From Verrucomicrobiia bacterium (GTDB lineage Bacteria > Verrucomicrobiota > Verrucomicrobiia > Limisphaerales > UBA9464): a stretch of DNA of 64,000 bases. The stretch lies in NCBI GenBank assembly GCA_019634635.1, contig JAHCBB010000004.1, positions 124,001 through 188,000 on the forward strand, in the 5' to 3' direction. The notes beneath the pieces were generated by a model, which saw nothing but the letters and a program-made list of their open reading frames with translations, was not told the origin of the DNA and made no database searches. Position 1 is the first letter of the stretch. Each line of letters begins with the position of its first letter. This document shows positions 6,543 to 16,719 of this stretch, piece after piece. Position numbers and translations under genes: made by a program.

Positions 6543-9374
6543 TCACCGGCCGCCGCGCAATTCCTGGACCCGGGCGGCGACCTCGGCGTACTCGGTGGTG
6601 TTGGTGGCCTGGAGCGTGGCGGCGTGCTTCATGTAATTCTCCAGGTGGCCGACCGCCTCGTTGGTGCTCTTCCGGCGGACGGCGATCTCGGCAAGGCCGT
6701 AGTGCAGCAGGGGCAGGTCGGGCAGCTTCTCCACGAGCCCCTGGTACTCGCGACGAGAATCGTCGAGGCGGCCCATGCGGAGCAGGCAGATGGCCCGGTT
6801 GATCCGCGCCGGGGCGTTGTCGGACTTTCGGGCAAGGAACTGGTCCAGGACGCGCAGCGCCTGGTCGTATTGGGAGCGTCCGATGAGGATGGACGACAAC
6901 CGGATGGTGGCGGCCGGGTCATCGAGTCGGAGGGTGCGCCACTGTTCCAGGAGCGGGATGGCATCGTTCAATCGTCCCTGCCGGATATACAGGGCGGTGA
7001 GCAGGTCCAGCAGGGAGGTGTCGGTCGCGAACTGGCCGCGCACCCCTTCGATTAGCTTTTCGGCGGTGGCGAGGTCCTGCCGGGCCAGGGCATGGAAGAT
7101 CTCCAGCCGGGTCAGGGCGGCGAAGTCCTCGCGGCTCAGGGTGCCGGGCGGGTGGGCCGCGGCGAGCGCGTCCAGTTCCCGGCGGGCGTCTTCAATCTGG
7201 AAACCCTGGATCAGCGCCTCGACTCCCGCGATACGGGCCTCCAGTGAATTCGGGTTCAACGCGGCGGAACGATGGAGTGCCTCCCAGGCCTGTCGCGGCA
7301 GCCGGTCCGTTGAGGTCAGCAGTGCCCGCCCGTAGTTGAGCAGGGCCATCGGTTCATCCACGGGGCCATCGGTGTTGAGGGTCTGAACGAGCGGGCTTCG
7401 GGAGAGGGCCACCAGCAGGTTGGTGGCAATGGGAGCGCCGGTCTTCAACGATGCATTCACCCGGCCATTGATCCAGGCGAGCTGGTTTCCGGGATTGAGA
7501 CGTTCGGCCTGGGCAAACACCGCTCCGGCTTCCTCAAGCTGTCCCGCCCGCTGGAGATCCACCCCGAGGGTGTTGCCGGCGCGCGACCAGAACATCCCGA
7601 GGTCACGGGCGTCGGGGGCGTCCGCTTCGCGCATGCGGACCACGGTTTCCCAGAACGGAGCCTGGCGGTTCCAGAGAGCCAGGGCGCGCGCCAGGGTTGC
7701 GGCGTCCGGAGCGGGGATGACGTACGCTTCGGGGGCGGGTGTCACGCTCAGAACCAGGCCTTCTGAATGGGAGCGGACCCGCTCAAAGAAGAAGCCGAAG
7801 CTTGGGTTGAGGTAGACCACCGGTGCCATCGCCGCGGTGCGGACCACAAGGTCGGTGAGGATGCCGGCCACATTCTCACGGGCCTCGGCGAACCTGTTGA
7901 GTTCGGGAAGCGCGTCGCGGTGCTTTCGGGCCAGCCACTGGCGATACCGCGCGTCCGGCCCGCGTCGGGTGTCCACGACGATGTGCTGCGGGGCGTCCGG
8001 ACGCTGTCGGAGGGCGGCCGCCAGCAGTCGGCTTGCGGTGACGTCATCGGCCAGCACGAGCGCCGGCCGGGTCGGCAGGGCGTCGGCGAGGGCGTTGGCG
8101 AGGTCGCGGGTGCCCGATGAATTCTGGGCGCGAACCCCCGGGAAATTGACCAGCGCCAAGCCAGCCGGAACGGCGATGCCGGCGGCAAGGACCGTCCCTG
8201 CGGCGGCCCTTCCAAGAAAACGCAGCCCGGTGTTTGGCCGGTCCCACTCCTTGTCGGGGTCCGTGCCGCCGACCAGCAGGAACCAGCCCGCGAAATAACC
8301 TGCGGCCAGGGCGGAGCAGAAGCTGAACGTGAGGAGCGCGAGTTCGCCGGCAGGCTTTTCGAGGTACACCAGCCGGCGCGGACTGAAGGGAGGGTCGAAG
8401 GCGAGGAAGACGGCGAGGCCAAGCCAGAGGATCTGGAGCAGGATGAGTGCGGTGAATCCGGCGAACCGCTCGAGGCTGCTCCCCTTGGCGCCCTGCCACC
8501 GGATGGCGATGAGCCCCAGGGGCAGCACGGTCACCATGGCGAGCAGCAGGGCCCGGCCGCGGGGGATGCCGAGGAGGAAGGCTTTCTGGAGCGTGAAATT
8601 CGCCTTCAGGGTCCCGAGGAATCCCAGATCGCTGATCCCGGCGATCGCGGTTCCCAGCGGCATGAGCAGGTAGAAGGCGAGCCCGGCGGCGCTGCAGATC
8701 GTCATCCGGAGCAGAAAGCCGGCGTCAAAAAAGGACCACCCGCGCAGCCAGATCACCGCGATGAGAAACAGGGGCGCGTAGACGATCATCGCCCAGTTGT
8801 TGCTCACGCCGGCGCCGACCGTGAAGGCGGCAATCCAGAGCCAGCGCTCCCGCAGATCCAGCCGATATTCCACCAGCGCGGCCACCGCGGCGGCGAAGAG
8901 CAGCAGATCGAGCATCTCGCCGGTCTGCAGGGTCGCATTCTCCCAAAAGGTGCGCTGGAGGCCCAGCAGGCCCGCTGCGAACACCACCGGAACCCACGCG
9001 AGGCGGATATGCAGCGTGGGGTTTTCCCCGTGGCCACGGATCCGTTGTTCGCGCATCCGGTCGTGGGGCAGCAGGGCGACCGACCGCGCCAGGAGGGCGA
9101 TCGTCAAAGCCCCAAACAGCGCGGCAAGCACGTTCAGTCCGGCTGGAAATGCGGACGGCGGGAGCAGCAGGAGGGGACGGGTCAGGAACCACAGCACCGG
9201 TTCGGTGTAGGCGAGATCCGGATCCCAGCCCCCCAGCTGCCCTGCGAGTGCCGCATTGGCGACCCCGATCCAGGGATGCAACGTGGCCAGGTACAGCGCG
9301 AGGAACAGCGCCCCAAGCACCCAAGGCAGGAATCGCGCCACGAAGGGACGCTGCAGCGCAGAGGAGTCTTCCAT
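6543..9374 (-). CDS. DUF2723 membrane protein with C-terminal TPR repeats
   Basis: Large protein of about 943 residues from ATG 9374. The first ~400 residues hold roughly ten hydrophobic segments, beginning FLPWVLGALFLALYLATLHP, in the pattern of DUF2723, a family resembling GT-C protein O-glycosyltransferases. A periplasmic middle domain follows, then tetratricopeptide-like helical repeats over the last ~300 residues (for example LLDLLTALYIRQGRLNDAIP and RINRAICLLRMGRLDDSRRE). A longer reading from 9551 would overlap the end of gcvP and lacks similarity, so I chose 9374. It heads the polysaccharide group and could add sugars to lipid-linked or protein acceptors (inference from family and neighbours). 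No catalytic residue is assigned. Confidence 0.75.
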   Translation of the reverse strand: MEDSSALQRPFVARFLPWVLGALFLALYLATLHPWIGVANAALAGQLGGWDPDLAYTEPVLWFLTRPLLLLPPSAFPAGLNVLAALFGALTIALLARSVALLPHDRMREQRIRGHGENPTLHIRLAWVPVVFAAGLLGLQRTFWENATLQTGEMLDLLLFAAAVAALVEYRLDLRERWLWIAAFTVGAGVSNNWAMIVYAPLFLIAVIWLRGWSFFDAGFLLRMTICSAAGLAFYLLMPLGTAIAGISDLGFLGTLKANFTLQKAFLLGIPRGRALLLAMVTVLPLGLIAIRWQGAKGSSLERFAGFTALILLQILWLGLAVFLAFDPPFSPRRLVYLEKPAGELALLTFSFCSALAAGYFAGWFLLVGGTDPDKEWDRPNTGLRFLGRAAAGTVLAAGIAVPAGLALVNFPGVRAQNSSGTRDLANALADALPTRPALVLADDVTASRLLAAALRQRPDAPQHIVVDTRRGPDARYRQWLARKHRDALPELNRFAEARENVAGILTDLVVRTAAMAPVVYLNPSFGFFFERVRSHSEGLVLSVTPAPEAYVIPAPDAATLARALALWNRQAPFWETVVRMREADAPDARDLGMFWSRAGNTLGVDLQRAGQLEEAGAVFAQAERLNPGNQLAWINGRVNASLKTGAPIATNLLVALSRSPLVQTLNTDGPVDEPMALLNYGRALLTSTDRLPRQAWEALHRSAALNPNSLEARIAGVEALIQGFQIEDARRELDALAAAHPPGTLSREDFAALTRLEIFHALARQDLATAEKLIEGVRGQFATDTSLLDLLTALYIRQGRLNDAIPLLEQWRTLRLDDPAATIRLSSILIGRSQYDQALRVLDQFLARKSDNAPARINRAICLLRMGRLDDSRREYQGLVEKLPDLPLLHYGLAEIAVRRKSTNEAVGHLENYMKHAATLQATNTTEYAEVAARVQELRGGR

Positions 9375-9495
9375 AGGATCGTTTCCGAACGGTGGTCCGC
9401 AGTGAAATCCGAGGCAAAGCAAAACCGCCGGGGCGACGGCCCATGCCCGAAGCCCGCGGGCTGCTGGACGGGAGGGTCGAATTATTGCGGACCGC

Positions 9496-12378
9496 TTATC
9501 CGTCGTAGGCTTCCATGCCCGCGCAGGAACACACGAGGTTTCGGTCCCCAAAGACGTTGTCCACCCGCGCCACGGCAGGCCAGAACTTGAAGTCCCGCAG
9601 GCCGGGCACCGGGTACGCCGCCTGCTGGCGGGAATAGGGCCTGTCCCAAGAGTCCGCGGCGATGACCTCCGCCGGATGCGGGGCGTTCTTCAGGAGGTTG
9701 TTGTCGGGGTCGGCAGCTCCGGATTCGATGGCAAGCATTTCGGAGTGAATGGCGATCATGGCGTCGCAAAACCGGTCCAGTTCCGCCTTCGACTCGGATT
9801 CGGTCGGCTCCACCATCAGGGTGCCGGCCACCGGCCAGCTCAGCGTGGGCGCGTGGAATCCGTAATCCATCAGCCGCTTGGCGACGTCCTCGGCCGTCAC
9901 CTTCTTGAACGGCCGGAGATCCAGGATGCATTCGTGGGCGACCAGGCCGTTGGCGCGGTAGAGCGTGGGGAAACACCCCTCGAGGCGCCGCGCGATGTAA
10001 TTGGCGTTCAGGATCGCCACTTCGGTGGCGCGGCGAAGGCCGCCCGCACCCATCATGGCGATGTACATCCAGGCGATGGTGCAGATGCTGGCGCTGCCCC
10101 AGGGGGCGGCGCTGACAGCGCCGATGGGTTCCTCGCCCCCGAGGTTGACCACCGCGTGTCCGGGCAGGAAGGGCACCAAGTGATCGGCGACACCGATCGG
10201 ACCGACGCCGGGTCCGCCGCCTCCGTGCGGAATGCAAAACGTCTTGTGGAGGTTCAGGTGACAGACGTCGGCGCCGATGGCCCCGGGCGAGGTGAGCCCC
10301 AATTGGGCGTTGAGATTGGCGCCATCCATGTACACCTGTCCCCCCGCGGCGTGGATGATGCCACAGATTTCCTTCACGCGGGTCTCAAACACGCCATGGG
10401 TGCTTGGATAGGTGATCATGAGGGCGGCCAGGCGCTGGCGGTGGCCGTCCACCTTTCGAGTCAGGTCCTCGACGTCAATGTTGCCCCCGGCATCGCAGGC
10501 CACCGGCACCACGGTGTATCCGGCCATGACGGCGGAGGCTGGATTGGTCCCGTGGGCACTGGTGGGGATCAAGCACACCGTGCGGGCGGCCTCGCCACGT
10601 GATTCGTGCCATGCCCGGATCACCAGCAGGCCGGCATACTCTCCCTGCGATCCGGCGTTGGGCTGGAGCGAGACCCCGGCGAACCCGGTGCACCGGGCGA
10701 GCCAGTCTTCAAGCTCCTCGAACAGTCGCTGATACCCCCGGGTCTGTCCGACGGGGGCAAACGGATGCAGTCGCGCAAATTCGGGCCAGCTCACCGGAAA
10801 CATCTCGGCGGCGGCATTGAGCTTCATCGTGCAAGACCCCAACGGAATCATGCCGTGGCAGAGCGAAAGGTCACGGGACTCGAGACGGCGCAGGTAGCGC
10901 AACAACTCCGTCTCGCTGCGATGCCGGTGAAACACCGGGTGCTCCAGATACCCTGAGGTGCGCATCGGATGCGGGGAGGCCTTCGGCACCAGCGACTCGA
11001 CCTCGAACGGCAGTTCCCGGCCGCCATTGAGGATCTTCAGCAACTCGACCACCTCTGCCAGGGTCGTGGGTTCGTCCAGGGCGATCCCGACATGGGAGGC
11101 ATCCACCCGGCGCAGGTTGATGTGCCTGGCCTCCGCCGCGCGATGAACCTCGGCGGCCTGTGGCACGGACACGGTGAGCGTATCGAAAAACGTGTCATTC
11201 ACCGCCCGCAACCCGAGCCGGTCCAGACCGGTCGCCAGCACCCCGGCGAGGGCATGGATGCGCCGGGCGATGTTCCGGAGTCCCTCTGGTCCGTGGTAGC
11301 ACGCATAGGCCATCGCCATGTTCGCAAGCAGGGCTTGGGCGGTGCAGATGTTGGACGTGGCCTTCTCACGGCGGATGTGCTGTTCGCGCGTGCCCAGGGA
11401 AAGCCGCAGGGCCGGACGCCCCTGTGCGTCGCGGGAGACCCCGACGAGACGGCCGGGCATCTGGCGTTTGAAGGCGTCCCGGGTCGCAAAGAATGCCGCA
11501 TGGGGTCCGCCGTATCCCAAGGGAACTCCAAAGCGCTGGGCGCTGCCGACGGCGACGTCCGCCCCAATCTCCACGGGAGGCCGGAGGAGGGTGAGGGCCA
11601 GAAGGTCGGCGGCCACGACCACCAGGGCTCCGGCATCATGTGCGGCTTTTGCAAATCCAGCGTATTCCGGCACCGAGCCATCAGTTGCCGGATATTGCAC
11701 CAGGGCTCCGAACACGTCGGGAGTGAACACAAACTGGTGCCAGTCTCCGATCACAACCTCGACGCCCAGTGCCCGCGCCCGGTGACGCACGATGTCCACG
11801 TTCTGCGGGTGACACGCATCCGAAACGAAGAAGATATTTCGAACCCCGCCGCGCGCGGCGGCCGCCTCGGCAACCCGGTGACAGAGCATCATCGCCTCGG
11901 CACAGGCGGTGGCCTCGTCCAGCAGCGAGGCGTTGGCGATGTCGAGGCCCGTCAGGTCGGTGACCAGCGTCTGGAAGTTCAAGAGCCCCTCCAGGCGACC
12001 CTGGGAGATCTCGGCCTGGTACGGCGTGTACGGCGTGTACCAGCCGGGGTTTTCGAGGAGGTTTCTCTGGATGACCGGCGGCGTGAGCGTGTCGTGATAG
12101 CCCATGCCGATGAACGACCGGAAGACCCGGTTCTGCGAGGCGATGGTCCGCAGCCGCTCCAGGGCCTCATGCTCGGTCAGCGGAAGGATCCCCGGAAGCT
12201 CCAGCGGCTGCTCCAGGCGGATGGCGGAGGGAACGGCGGCGTTCACCAGGGCCTCGAGGGACTCATACCCCAAACGCTCCAGCATCGCGGCCTGCTCGGC
12301 CAGGCCGGGACCGATGTGTCGGGTCTCAAACCGGTCGGTATGGGGATGGGCTGCGGCGGCGGGGGACGGATGAATCAT
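9496..12378 (-). CDS. gcvP: Glycine dehydrogenase (decarboxylating), P-protein
   Basis: PLP enzyme of the glycine cleavage system; decarboxylates glycine and passes the aminomethyl group to the lipoyl H-protein. The single 960-residue chain is the full-length fused form. Seen in order: FETRHIGPG (~15), [10 protein letters not shown] (~100), [21 protein letters not shown] (quoted in part), [47 protein letters not shown], and [18 protein letters not shown] with the PLP lysine at about Lys712. The gcvT and gcvH genes are not in this window. A GC palindrome (12388-12407) lies about 10 nt upstream of the ATG. No glycine riboswitch is recognisable in the short upstream region. The gene is 121 bp upstream of the polysaccharide group and probably separate from it. 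Confidence 0.97.
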   Translation of the reverse strand: MIHPSPAAAAHPHTDRFETRHIGPGLAEQAAMLERLGYESLEALVNAAVPSAIRLEQPLELPGILPLTEHEALERLRTIASQNRVFRSFIGMGYHDTLTPPVIQRNLLENPGWYTPYTPYQAEISQGRLEGLLNFQTLVTDLTGLDIANASLLDEATACAEAMMLCHRVAEAAAARGGVRNIFFVSDACHPQNVDIVRHRARALGVEVVIGDWHQFVFTPDVFGALVQYPATDGSVPEYAGFAKAAHDAGALVVVAADLLALTLLRPPVEIGADVAVGSAQRFGVPLGYGGPHAAFFATRDAFKRQMPGRLVGVSRDAQGRPALRLSLGTREQHIRREKATSNICTAQALLANMAMAYACYHGPEGLRNIARRIHALAGVLATGLDRLGLRAVNDTFFDTLTVSVPQAAEVHRAAEARHINLRRVDASHVGIALDEPTTLAEVVELLKILNGGRELPFEVESLVPKASPHPMRTSGYLEHPVFHRHRSETELLRYLRRLESRDLSLCHGMIPLGSCTMKLNAAAEMFPVSWPEFARLHPFAPVGQTRGYQRLFEELEDWLARCTGFAGVSLQPNAGSQGEYAGLLVIRAWHESRGEAARTVCLIPTSAHGTNPASAVMAGYTVVPVACDAGGNIDVEDLTRKVDGHRQRLAALMITYPSTHGVFETRVKEICGIIHAAGGQVYMDGANLNAQLGLTSPGAIGADVCHLNLHKTFCIPHGGGGPGVGPIGVADHLVPFLPGHAVVNLGGEEPIGAVSAAPWGSASICTIAWMYIAMMGAGGLRRATEVAILNANYIARRLEGCFPTLYRANGLVAHECILDLRPFKKVTAEDVAKRLMDYGFHAPTLSWPVAGTLMVEPTESESKAELDRFCDAMIAIHSEMLAIESGAADPDNNLLKNAPHPAEVIAADSWDRPYSRQQAAYPVPGLRDFKFWPAVARVDNVFGDRNLVCSCAGMEAYDG

Positions 12379-12569
12379 CAGTTTTCGGGGCCCGGGGTTC
12401 CGGGCCCGGGACGCACGTTACGGGCCGACTTTCCGCGTGCAAGTGCCGTTTGGATTCCGGTGCCGGTTCACGCAGGCCTTGGGCGGGAATTCCGGAGCGG
12501 GCACAGACCCCCCGGCTCTCGCGGCGCCTTCGGCTCGATTGCGGTGCGGTCATCGGATACGCTCGGCGG

Positions 12570-13394
12570 GTGCAGAGAAACGAGACAGCGCCATCCGGGT
12601 GGTTTTGGCGGCAACGGGTGTGCTGGGTGCCGACCTGGCAGGGGTGGACGCTGGCATTGCTCTTGGCCGTTGGTGGGGCCATCGGGCTGGCACTGACGGT
12701 CCACCCGTTTCTGGCGGTGACGCGTCCCGTGGCCACCGACACCTTGGTCGTCGAAGGCTGGTGTTACGATCCGGTGCTTGGGGCCGCCCTCCGGGAGTTT
12801 CAACGGGGCGGGTATACGCGGCTGCTGGTGACCGGCGGGCCCGTGGAGGTCGGGGGGCCGCTGAGCGGGTACCGCACCTATGCCGAGGCAGGAGCCGCGA
12901 CCCTGCGCACGATGGCTCCGTCGAACGCCCCGGTCCCGATTCCAATCCTTGAGGTGCCCGCGGCACGCGTGGACCGTGACCGGACCCATTCGACGGCAGT
13001 GGCCCTGCGCCAATGGTTTGACGCGCGGGGCGAGGCGCCAGAACGAATCAACCTCGTCACCGTGGGGGCCCACGCCCGCCGTTCGAGGAAGTTGTTTGAG
13101 ATGGCCATGGGACCGGAGGTCGAAATGGGAATCATCTCGGCCGCCGATCCGACCTATGACCCCCGACGCTGGTGGAGTTCCAGCGCCGGAGTGCGGTCGG
13201 TCCTGTCGGAGTTGATCGCCTACGCCTACGTTGCGCTGGCTTTCCATCCGGAGCCAATTCCGGTCGAGGGCGCTGAGGGCGCGCCCGTCGTGCCGGGGAC
13301 TGAATCCGGGGCGCCGGGCCCCCGTGGAGACGCTCCTGCGACGGTCGTCCTGGAACCTGCGCAGGCCGCGGGGCCCGCGCCGGTCCTGGATTGA
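12570..13394 (+). CDS. YdcF/SanA-like (DUF218) protein
   Basis: About 274 residues from GTG 12570. One N-terminal membrane segment (WTLALLLAVGGAIGLALTV) precedes a DUF218-type domain: DTLVVEGWCYDPVLGAALRE, YTRLLVTGGPVE, then DRDRTHSTAVALRQWF and NLVTVGAHARRSRKLFEMA. DUF218 proteins such as YdcF, SanA and ElyC act at the cell envelope; their biochemical role is poorly defined. The C-terminus is a Pro/Ala-rich tail. An in-frame ATG at 12450 would add 40 residues without similarity. Divergent from gcvP and followed directly by the small exported protein gene. Confidence 0.75.
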   Translation: MQRNETAPSGWFWRQRVCWVPTWQGWTLALLLAVGGAIGLALTVHPFLAVTRPVATDTLVVEGWCYDPVLGAALREFQRGGYTRLLVTGGPVEVGGPLSGYRTYAEAGAATLRTMAPSNAPVPIPILEVPAARVDRDRTHSTAVALRQWFDARGEAPERINLVTVGAHARRSRKLFEMAMGPEVEMGIISAADPTYDPRRWWSSSAGVRSVLSELIAYAYVALAFHPEPIPVEGAEGAPVVPGTESGAPGPRGDAPATVVLEPAQAAGPAPVLD

Positions 13395-13429
13395 CGCCGG
13401 AGCACCGGTCGCGCAAAGAGGCGTTGCAG

Positions 13430-14041
13430 ATGCACGGTACCCGGCCTGATCGAGTGAAGAGTCCACATGGTGAACGGCGTCGCTGGCGGCGTGGCCTGGT
13501 TCTGCTGGCGCTTGCCACCGGGATGCTGGTGACCAGTGCCCGCGCCGTGGAGGCCTCCGACCTGGAGACACTGTCGCGGCGCCTGGGGCGCACGCCGGCG
13601 CCTGAGGCACCGGCGGCGGTTTCGGAACTCGTTTCGGCGGCCGCTCCGGCGGACCAGGCCGCCGTCGCAACCACCGTGGTGATCGCCGCCGCCCGGTTTC
13701 ACCCCGCCACGGTCGGGCCCTGCGTGCTGGCGGCGGTTCGCGCGGCACCCCAGGTTGCGGACGCCGTCATCCTGGCGGCCTCTGAAGCCCGGCCGGAATG
13801 CCTTCGATCTCTCGTGAGCACCGCAGCGGCAGCGGACAGTCCGGCCGGTGACCGGATCATTATCTCGGCGGAGCGGCTCTTCCCCGGGCGCGCGGCGGCT
13901 TTGGAACGTGAGGTGGCCGTGGTGCGCGCCCGTCAGTTGCTGGGGGATCGGATTTTTCTGGTCACGCCAAGGGCCTTGCCACGGCAGCCACTCCCGGAAC
14001 CCTCGCCGACCCGGGAACCCGATGCCGGCAGCCCGCGGTGA
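13430..14041 (+). CDS. Exported Ala-rich protein of unknown function
   Basis: Not recognised. From ATG 13430 it is about 203 residues with a basic N-terminus (GERRRWRRG), a hydrophobic core (LVLLALATGMLVTSARAVEA) and a plausible cleavage after AVEA, so it is probably exported. The mature part is Ala/Val-rich and helical, with repeated AA-rich segments and no cysteine motif or catalytic signature. A TTG at 13391 overlaps the stop of the preceding gene by 4 nt and would add 13 residues; that arrangement suggests coupling to the YdcF-like gene. Verrucomicrobial genomes often carry such low-complexity exported proteins, but no function can be inferred. Confidence 0.6.
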   Translation: MHGTRPDRVKSPHGERRRWRRGLVLLALATGMLVTSARAVEASDLETLSRRLGRTPAPEAPAAVSELVSAAAPADQAAVATTVVIAAARFHPATVGPCVLAAVRAAPQVADAVILAASEARPECLRSLVSTAAAADSPAGDRIIISAERLFPGRAAALEREVAVVRARQLLGDRIFLVTPRALPRQPLPEPSPTREPDAGSPR

Positions 14042-14080
14042 GATCGGTCGCCGGAACTCCGGCAATCCGACGGCGCGGCG

Positions 14081-14764
14081 ATGAACCGGAATCCGGGCAG
14101 AACGGGCCACAGGATCTGGCGATGGCTCCTGGCCCTCGCCCTGCTCCCGTGGTGTGTCGGCGCCACGTGGGCCCTGGTTCCGGTCCTGCGGGCCTCTGAA
14201 GCCGCTGCGGGGTTCTGGGTCGCATTCCTTGGTGGTGCCGCCTGCTGGGTGGCGATCTTCCTGCTGCTGCCCAAACCGCTCTGGCTCTACGTCATCGGAC
14301 ATGAGCTGACCCATGTGATTTGGACCTGGCTCTTTGGCGGGCGCGTGAAGTCCTTTCGCGCTTCGTCGCGCGGCGGTCAGGTTGTGGTGACCCGGACCAA
14401 TACGCTGATCGTCCTGGCCCCATACTTTTTCCCGCTCTATGCGGTCCTTTGGTCGGCGGGTTGGGGTCTGGCGGTGTGGCTGCTGGACGGCAGGGACCTG
14501 ACCCCCTGGTTTCATTTCGGCCTGGGGCTCACCTATGCGTTTCACGTTACGCTGAGCGGATACATCCTGCGTCTCCGTCAGCCCGACATCGAAGCTGAGG
14601 GCTGGGTGGTCTCGGTGCCGGTGATCTGGCTGGGCAATGTGTGGATCCTGCTGGTGACACTCCCGCTGCTGACTGGCCGGGTGACCGTGGGCACCGCGCT
14701 TGGGTGGATGCTGGAACGGACGGGCCGGTTCCTTGGGTGGCTGGGGTCAGGCCTCGGGCCTTGA
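14081..14764 (+). CDS. Membrane protein with HExxH motif, M50-like metalloprotease candidate
   Basis: A 227-residue membrane protein with about five to six hydrophobic segments. Between the second and third segments it carries HELTHVIW (His74, Glu75, His78), the HExxH zinc motif in a membrane context, as in site-2 (M50-type) proteases. The third M50 zinc ligand, usually in an NxxPxxxLDG motif near the C-terminus, is not seen, so activity is uncertain. Starts at ATG 14081, 39 bp after the exported Ala-rich protein gene, and ends 18 bp inside the convergent AraC gene. It could be a divergent intramembrane protease or an inactive relative. Confidence 0.6.
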   Translation: MNRNPGRTGHRIWRWLLALALLPWCVGATWALVPVLRASEAAAGFWVAFLGGAACWVAIFLLLPKPLWLYVIGHELTHVIWTWLFGGRVKSFRASSRGGQVVVTRTNTLIVLAPYFFPLYAVLWSAGWGLAVWLLDGRDLTPWFHFGLGLTYAFHVTLSGYILRLRQPDIEAEGWVVSVPVIWLGNVWILLVTLPLLTGRVTVGTALGWMLERTGRFLGWLGSGLGP

Positions 14765-15742
14765 TGGTGCCGCCCCCGCCGCGCGCTGGGTCGGTGTGGC
14801 CATGGGGTAGAGCCCGGGGCAGCAACCGAATTGTTGATGAAAGGCCTGGCTGAAGTGGCTGAGACTGCTGTAGCCGACCTCCATCGCGGCCTCGGTGACG
14901 TTGTATTCGCCGGAACGAAGCAGTTCCGCGGCACGCTCCAGCCGGAGTTGGCGCAGATACTGGGGAATGGTGACGCCGGTTTCCTTGGAGAACGTGCGGC
15001 TGAGGTAGAACGGGCTGCATCCGACCTCGCGTCCTATTTCCTCGAGCGAGGGCGGGTCGGTGAGGCGGCGCTTCAGAAGCGCCATGACCGCGTCCACGCG
15101 GTCGCGGGCGACGCGCTGCTGCCGGTGGCAAAACAGCTCCGTGTCCGAGGCTGGCTGGAAGAAGAATTCGCCCATCAGCTCCGCCGCCTTGGCCCGGTAC
15201 CACACCGACTGGGCGCTGGCGAGGACGGGGGGTTGGCGGAGGCTCGTGACCAGATCGCGCTGGCGCGTGTTCATCGGCTCGACCGTGCCCACCGCGGAAT
15301 TCCCCCGCTCCCCGGCGGCGACGCTGCGGATGAGGGGATGCAACTCCGGGGCGGCGGCATCGAGGTGGTGGTTGAGAAACTGGGGCGCCATCTCGACGGT
15401 GATGAACCGGTGCGCCTCGCCTGCGCGACGTCCCGCGCGCAGCGCGGTGCGGCCCTGCCGGTAGAATCCAGCGGTCCAGGGGCCGAACTGCATGGCGGAA
15501 CCGTCAGCCGCAACCCTCCCGACTCCCGCGAGGTTGAGGCACAGCTCAATGCTGTTGGGATGGAAACTGCGTCCCCAGTCCACCTCCTGGTCGGGAGTGA
15601 ATTCATGCCATTCAAAGCTCACCCCAAGCGTTGCAAAATCGCCAAAGAGCTGGCGCCAGCGGGCGCCCACGGCCCTCCACACGGCCGCCTCGCCGCCCGG
15701 TGGCAACGGGCGACTGCGCAGTGCGGGAGCGGACGTGTCCAC
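14747..15742 (-). CDS. AraC-family transcriptional regulator
   Basis: Regulator of about 331 residues from GTG 15742. The N-terminal half is a cupin-like sensing domain (GVSFEWHEFTPDQEVDWGRS, then SIELCLNLAG). The C-terminal ~100 residues form the double helix-turn-helix: PPSLEEIGREVGCSPFYLSR, FSKETGVTIPQYLRQLRLE, then YNVTEAAMEVGYSSLSHFSQ and AFHQQFGCCPG. The frame remains open far upstream, but that part is an out-of-frame shadow of the DUF2490 gene, so the start is set near the domain boundary. It is the last gene of a same-strand run with the DUF2490, ArsC-like, PhnD-PQQ and NHL genes and is a candidate regulator of them (inference from position). Confidence 0.85.
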   Translation of the reverse strand: MDTSAPALRSRPLPPGGEAAVWRAVGARWRQLFGDFATLGVSFEWHEFTPDQEVDWGRSFHPNSIELCLNLAGVGRVAADGSAMQFGPWTAGFYRQGRTALRAGRRAGEAHRFITVEMAPQFLNHHLDAAAPELHPLIRSVAAGERGNSAVGTVEPMNTRQRDLVTSLRQPPVLASAQSVWYRAKAAELMGEFFFQPASDTELFCHRQQRVARDRVDAVMALLKRRLTDPPSLEEIGREVGCSPFYLSRTFSKETGVTIPQYLRQLRLERAAELLRSGEYNVTEAAMEVGYSSLSHFSQAFHQQFGCCPGLYPMATPTQRAAGAAPSRPEA

Positions 15743-15896
15743 AGACCGGGACGCTACGGTGCGCCCCGGGGGCCAGCAACCACGCCGGTTGGCGGTGGAT
15801 TGCGCCGGATGGCGACGCGTTGCGGTGCCTCCCAGCGGGGGACTGGCAACCCGGCCCCCGGCAGCGGAGCGATCGCCGGGGCCGCGGGAGCACGTG

Positions 15897-16625
15897 CTAC
15901 TGCCGGCCGGGCCATTGCGACAGCAGCCAGATTGCGAGCGTCTGATTGAACTCCCACACGGTGCCGCCGCGACGTTGCAGGGTCTGCTCGAGGAACCCGG
16001 TTTCCAACCGGGTGACGTCATTGATTCGCCAGCCAAGGCCGAGGAAGATCCGGTTCTGATCGAAGTGGTTTCCAGAGACGTTCGCCCCGAAGTTGACGAA
16101 CACCTCGTCCCACAATGCCAGGTACCAGCGCCGGTCCCCGCTGAGGGGCACGCTCGTGCGCAGCAGGTAGCGAAAGCGGTTCTCGTACCGCCATCCATCC
16201 ACGACCGCCTGCCCGTCCTGGACCGAAATTTGACCAAGAAATCGCTGTTCCAGCCGGACCCGGTGGATCCAGTCCAGTCCCAAGGCCTGCTGTCGGAAAA
16301 GCGCCTGCTCCCACGCCCGGTTTTCAGGGACCTCCGTGGGAAGGGGCAGGTCGCCGTAGGGATGCGTCTCCACCCAGGCGTAACCGGCACTGACACTGAC
16401 CGTGCGGTTGATGGCGTAGTTGAGCCCCGGACGCAGCAGCAGTTGCTGCCAGGCGCCGCCAAAATCGGAGCGCCGGATCTGGGTCTCCAGGTGCACCCCC
16501 CATCGCGGGTTCTCCAACGGATGGTCGCCCACGTAGTTGATCCATAGATTCCGGTTGGAAACATGGGTCTCGGCGTGGACGAGGCCGGCCACAGCCATCA
16601 GCACGATCGGGCGAAACCACGACAT
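15897..16625 (-). CDS. DUF2490 family exported protein
   Basis: About 242 residues from ATG 16625, with signal peptide MSWFRPIVLMAVAGLVHA. The mature protein matches the DUF2490 pattern: NLWINYVGDHPLENPRWGVH, QQLLLRPGLNYAINRTVSVS, RVRLEQRFLG, RYENRFRYLLR and alternating beta strands ending in LAIWLLSQW. DUF2490 proteins are thought to be outer-membrane beta-barrels of unknown function. The start is set at the signal peptide rather than 23 codons upstream. It lies 94 bp downstream of the ArsC-like gene and 154 bp upstream of the AraC gene. Confidence 0.8.
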   Translation of the reverse strand: MSWFRPIVLMAVAGLVHAETHVSNRNLWINYVGDHPLENPRWGVHLETQIRRSDFGGAWQQLLLRPGLNYAINRTVSVSAGYAWVETHPYGDLPLPTEVPENRAWEQALFRQQALGLDWIHRVRLEQRFLGQISVQDGQAVVDGWRYENRFRYLLRTSVPLSGDRRWYLALWDEVFVNFGANVSGNHFDQNRIFLGLGWRINDVTRLETGFLEQTLQRRGGTVWEFNQTLAIWLLSQWPGRQ

Positions 16626-16719
16626 GGAGGGGCATGGGCTACCATGCGGCCTCCCCGGTCGGCAATCCGGACCGCTCCGAATTCGGATTCGCAATGCAAC
16701 GGTCCGACACCGGGAGCGC

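Noticed and set aside
12379..12569. Glycine riboswitch before gcvP
   Set aside because: The upstream region is short and shows only a GC palindrome (12388-12407), not the paired aptamer features.
14747..16564. AraC frame extended to 605 codons
   Set aside because: The extra 274 residues are an out-of-frame shadow of the DUF2490 gene; domain match begins near GTG 15742.
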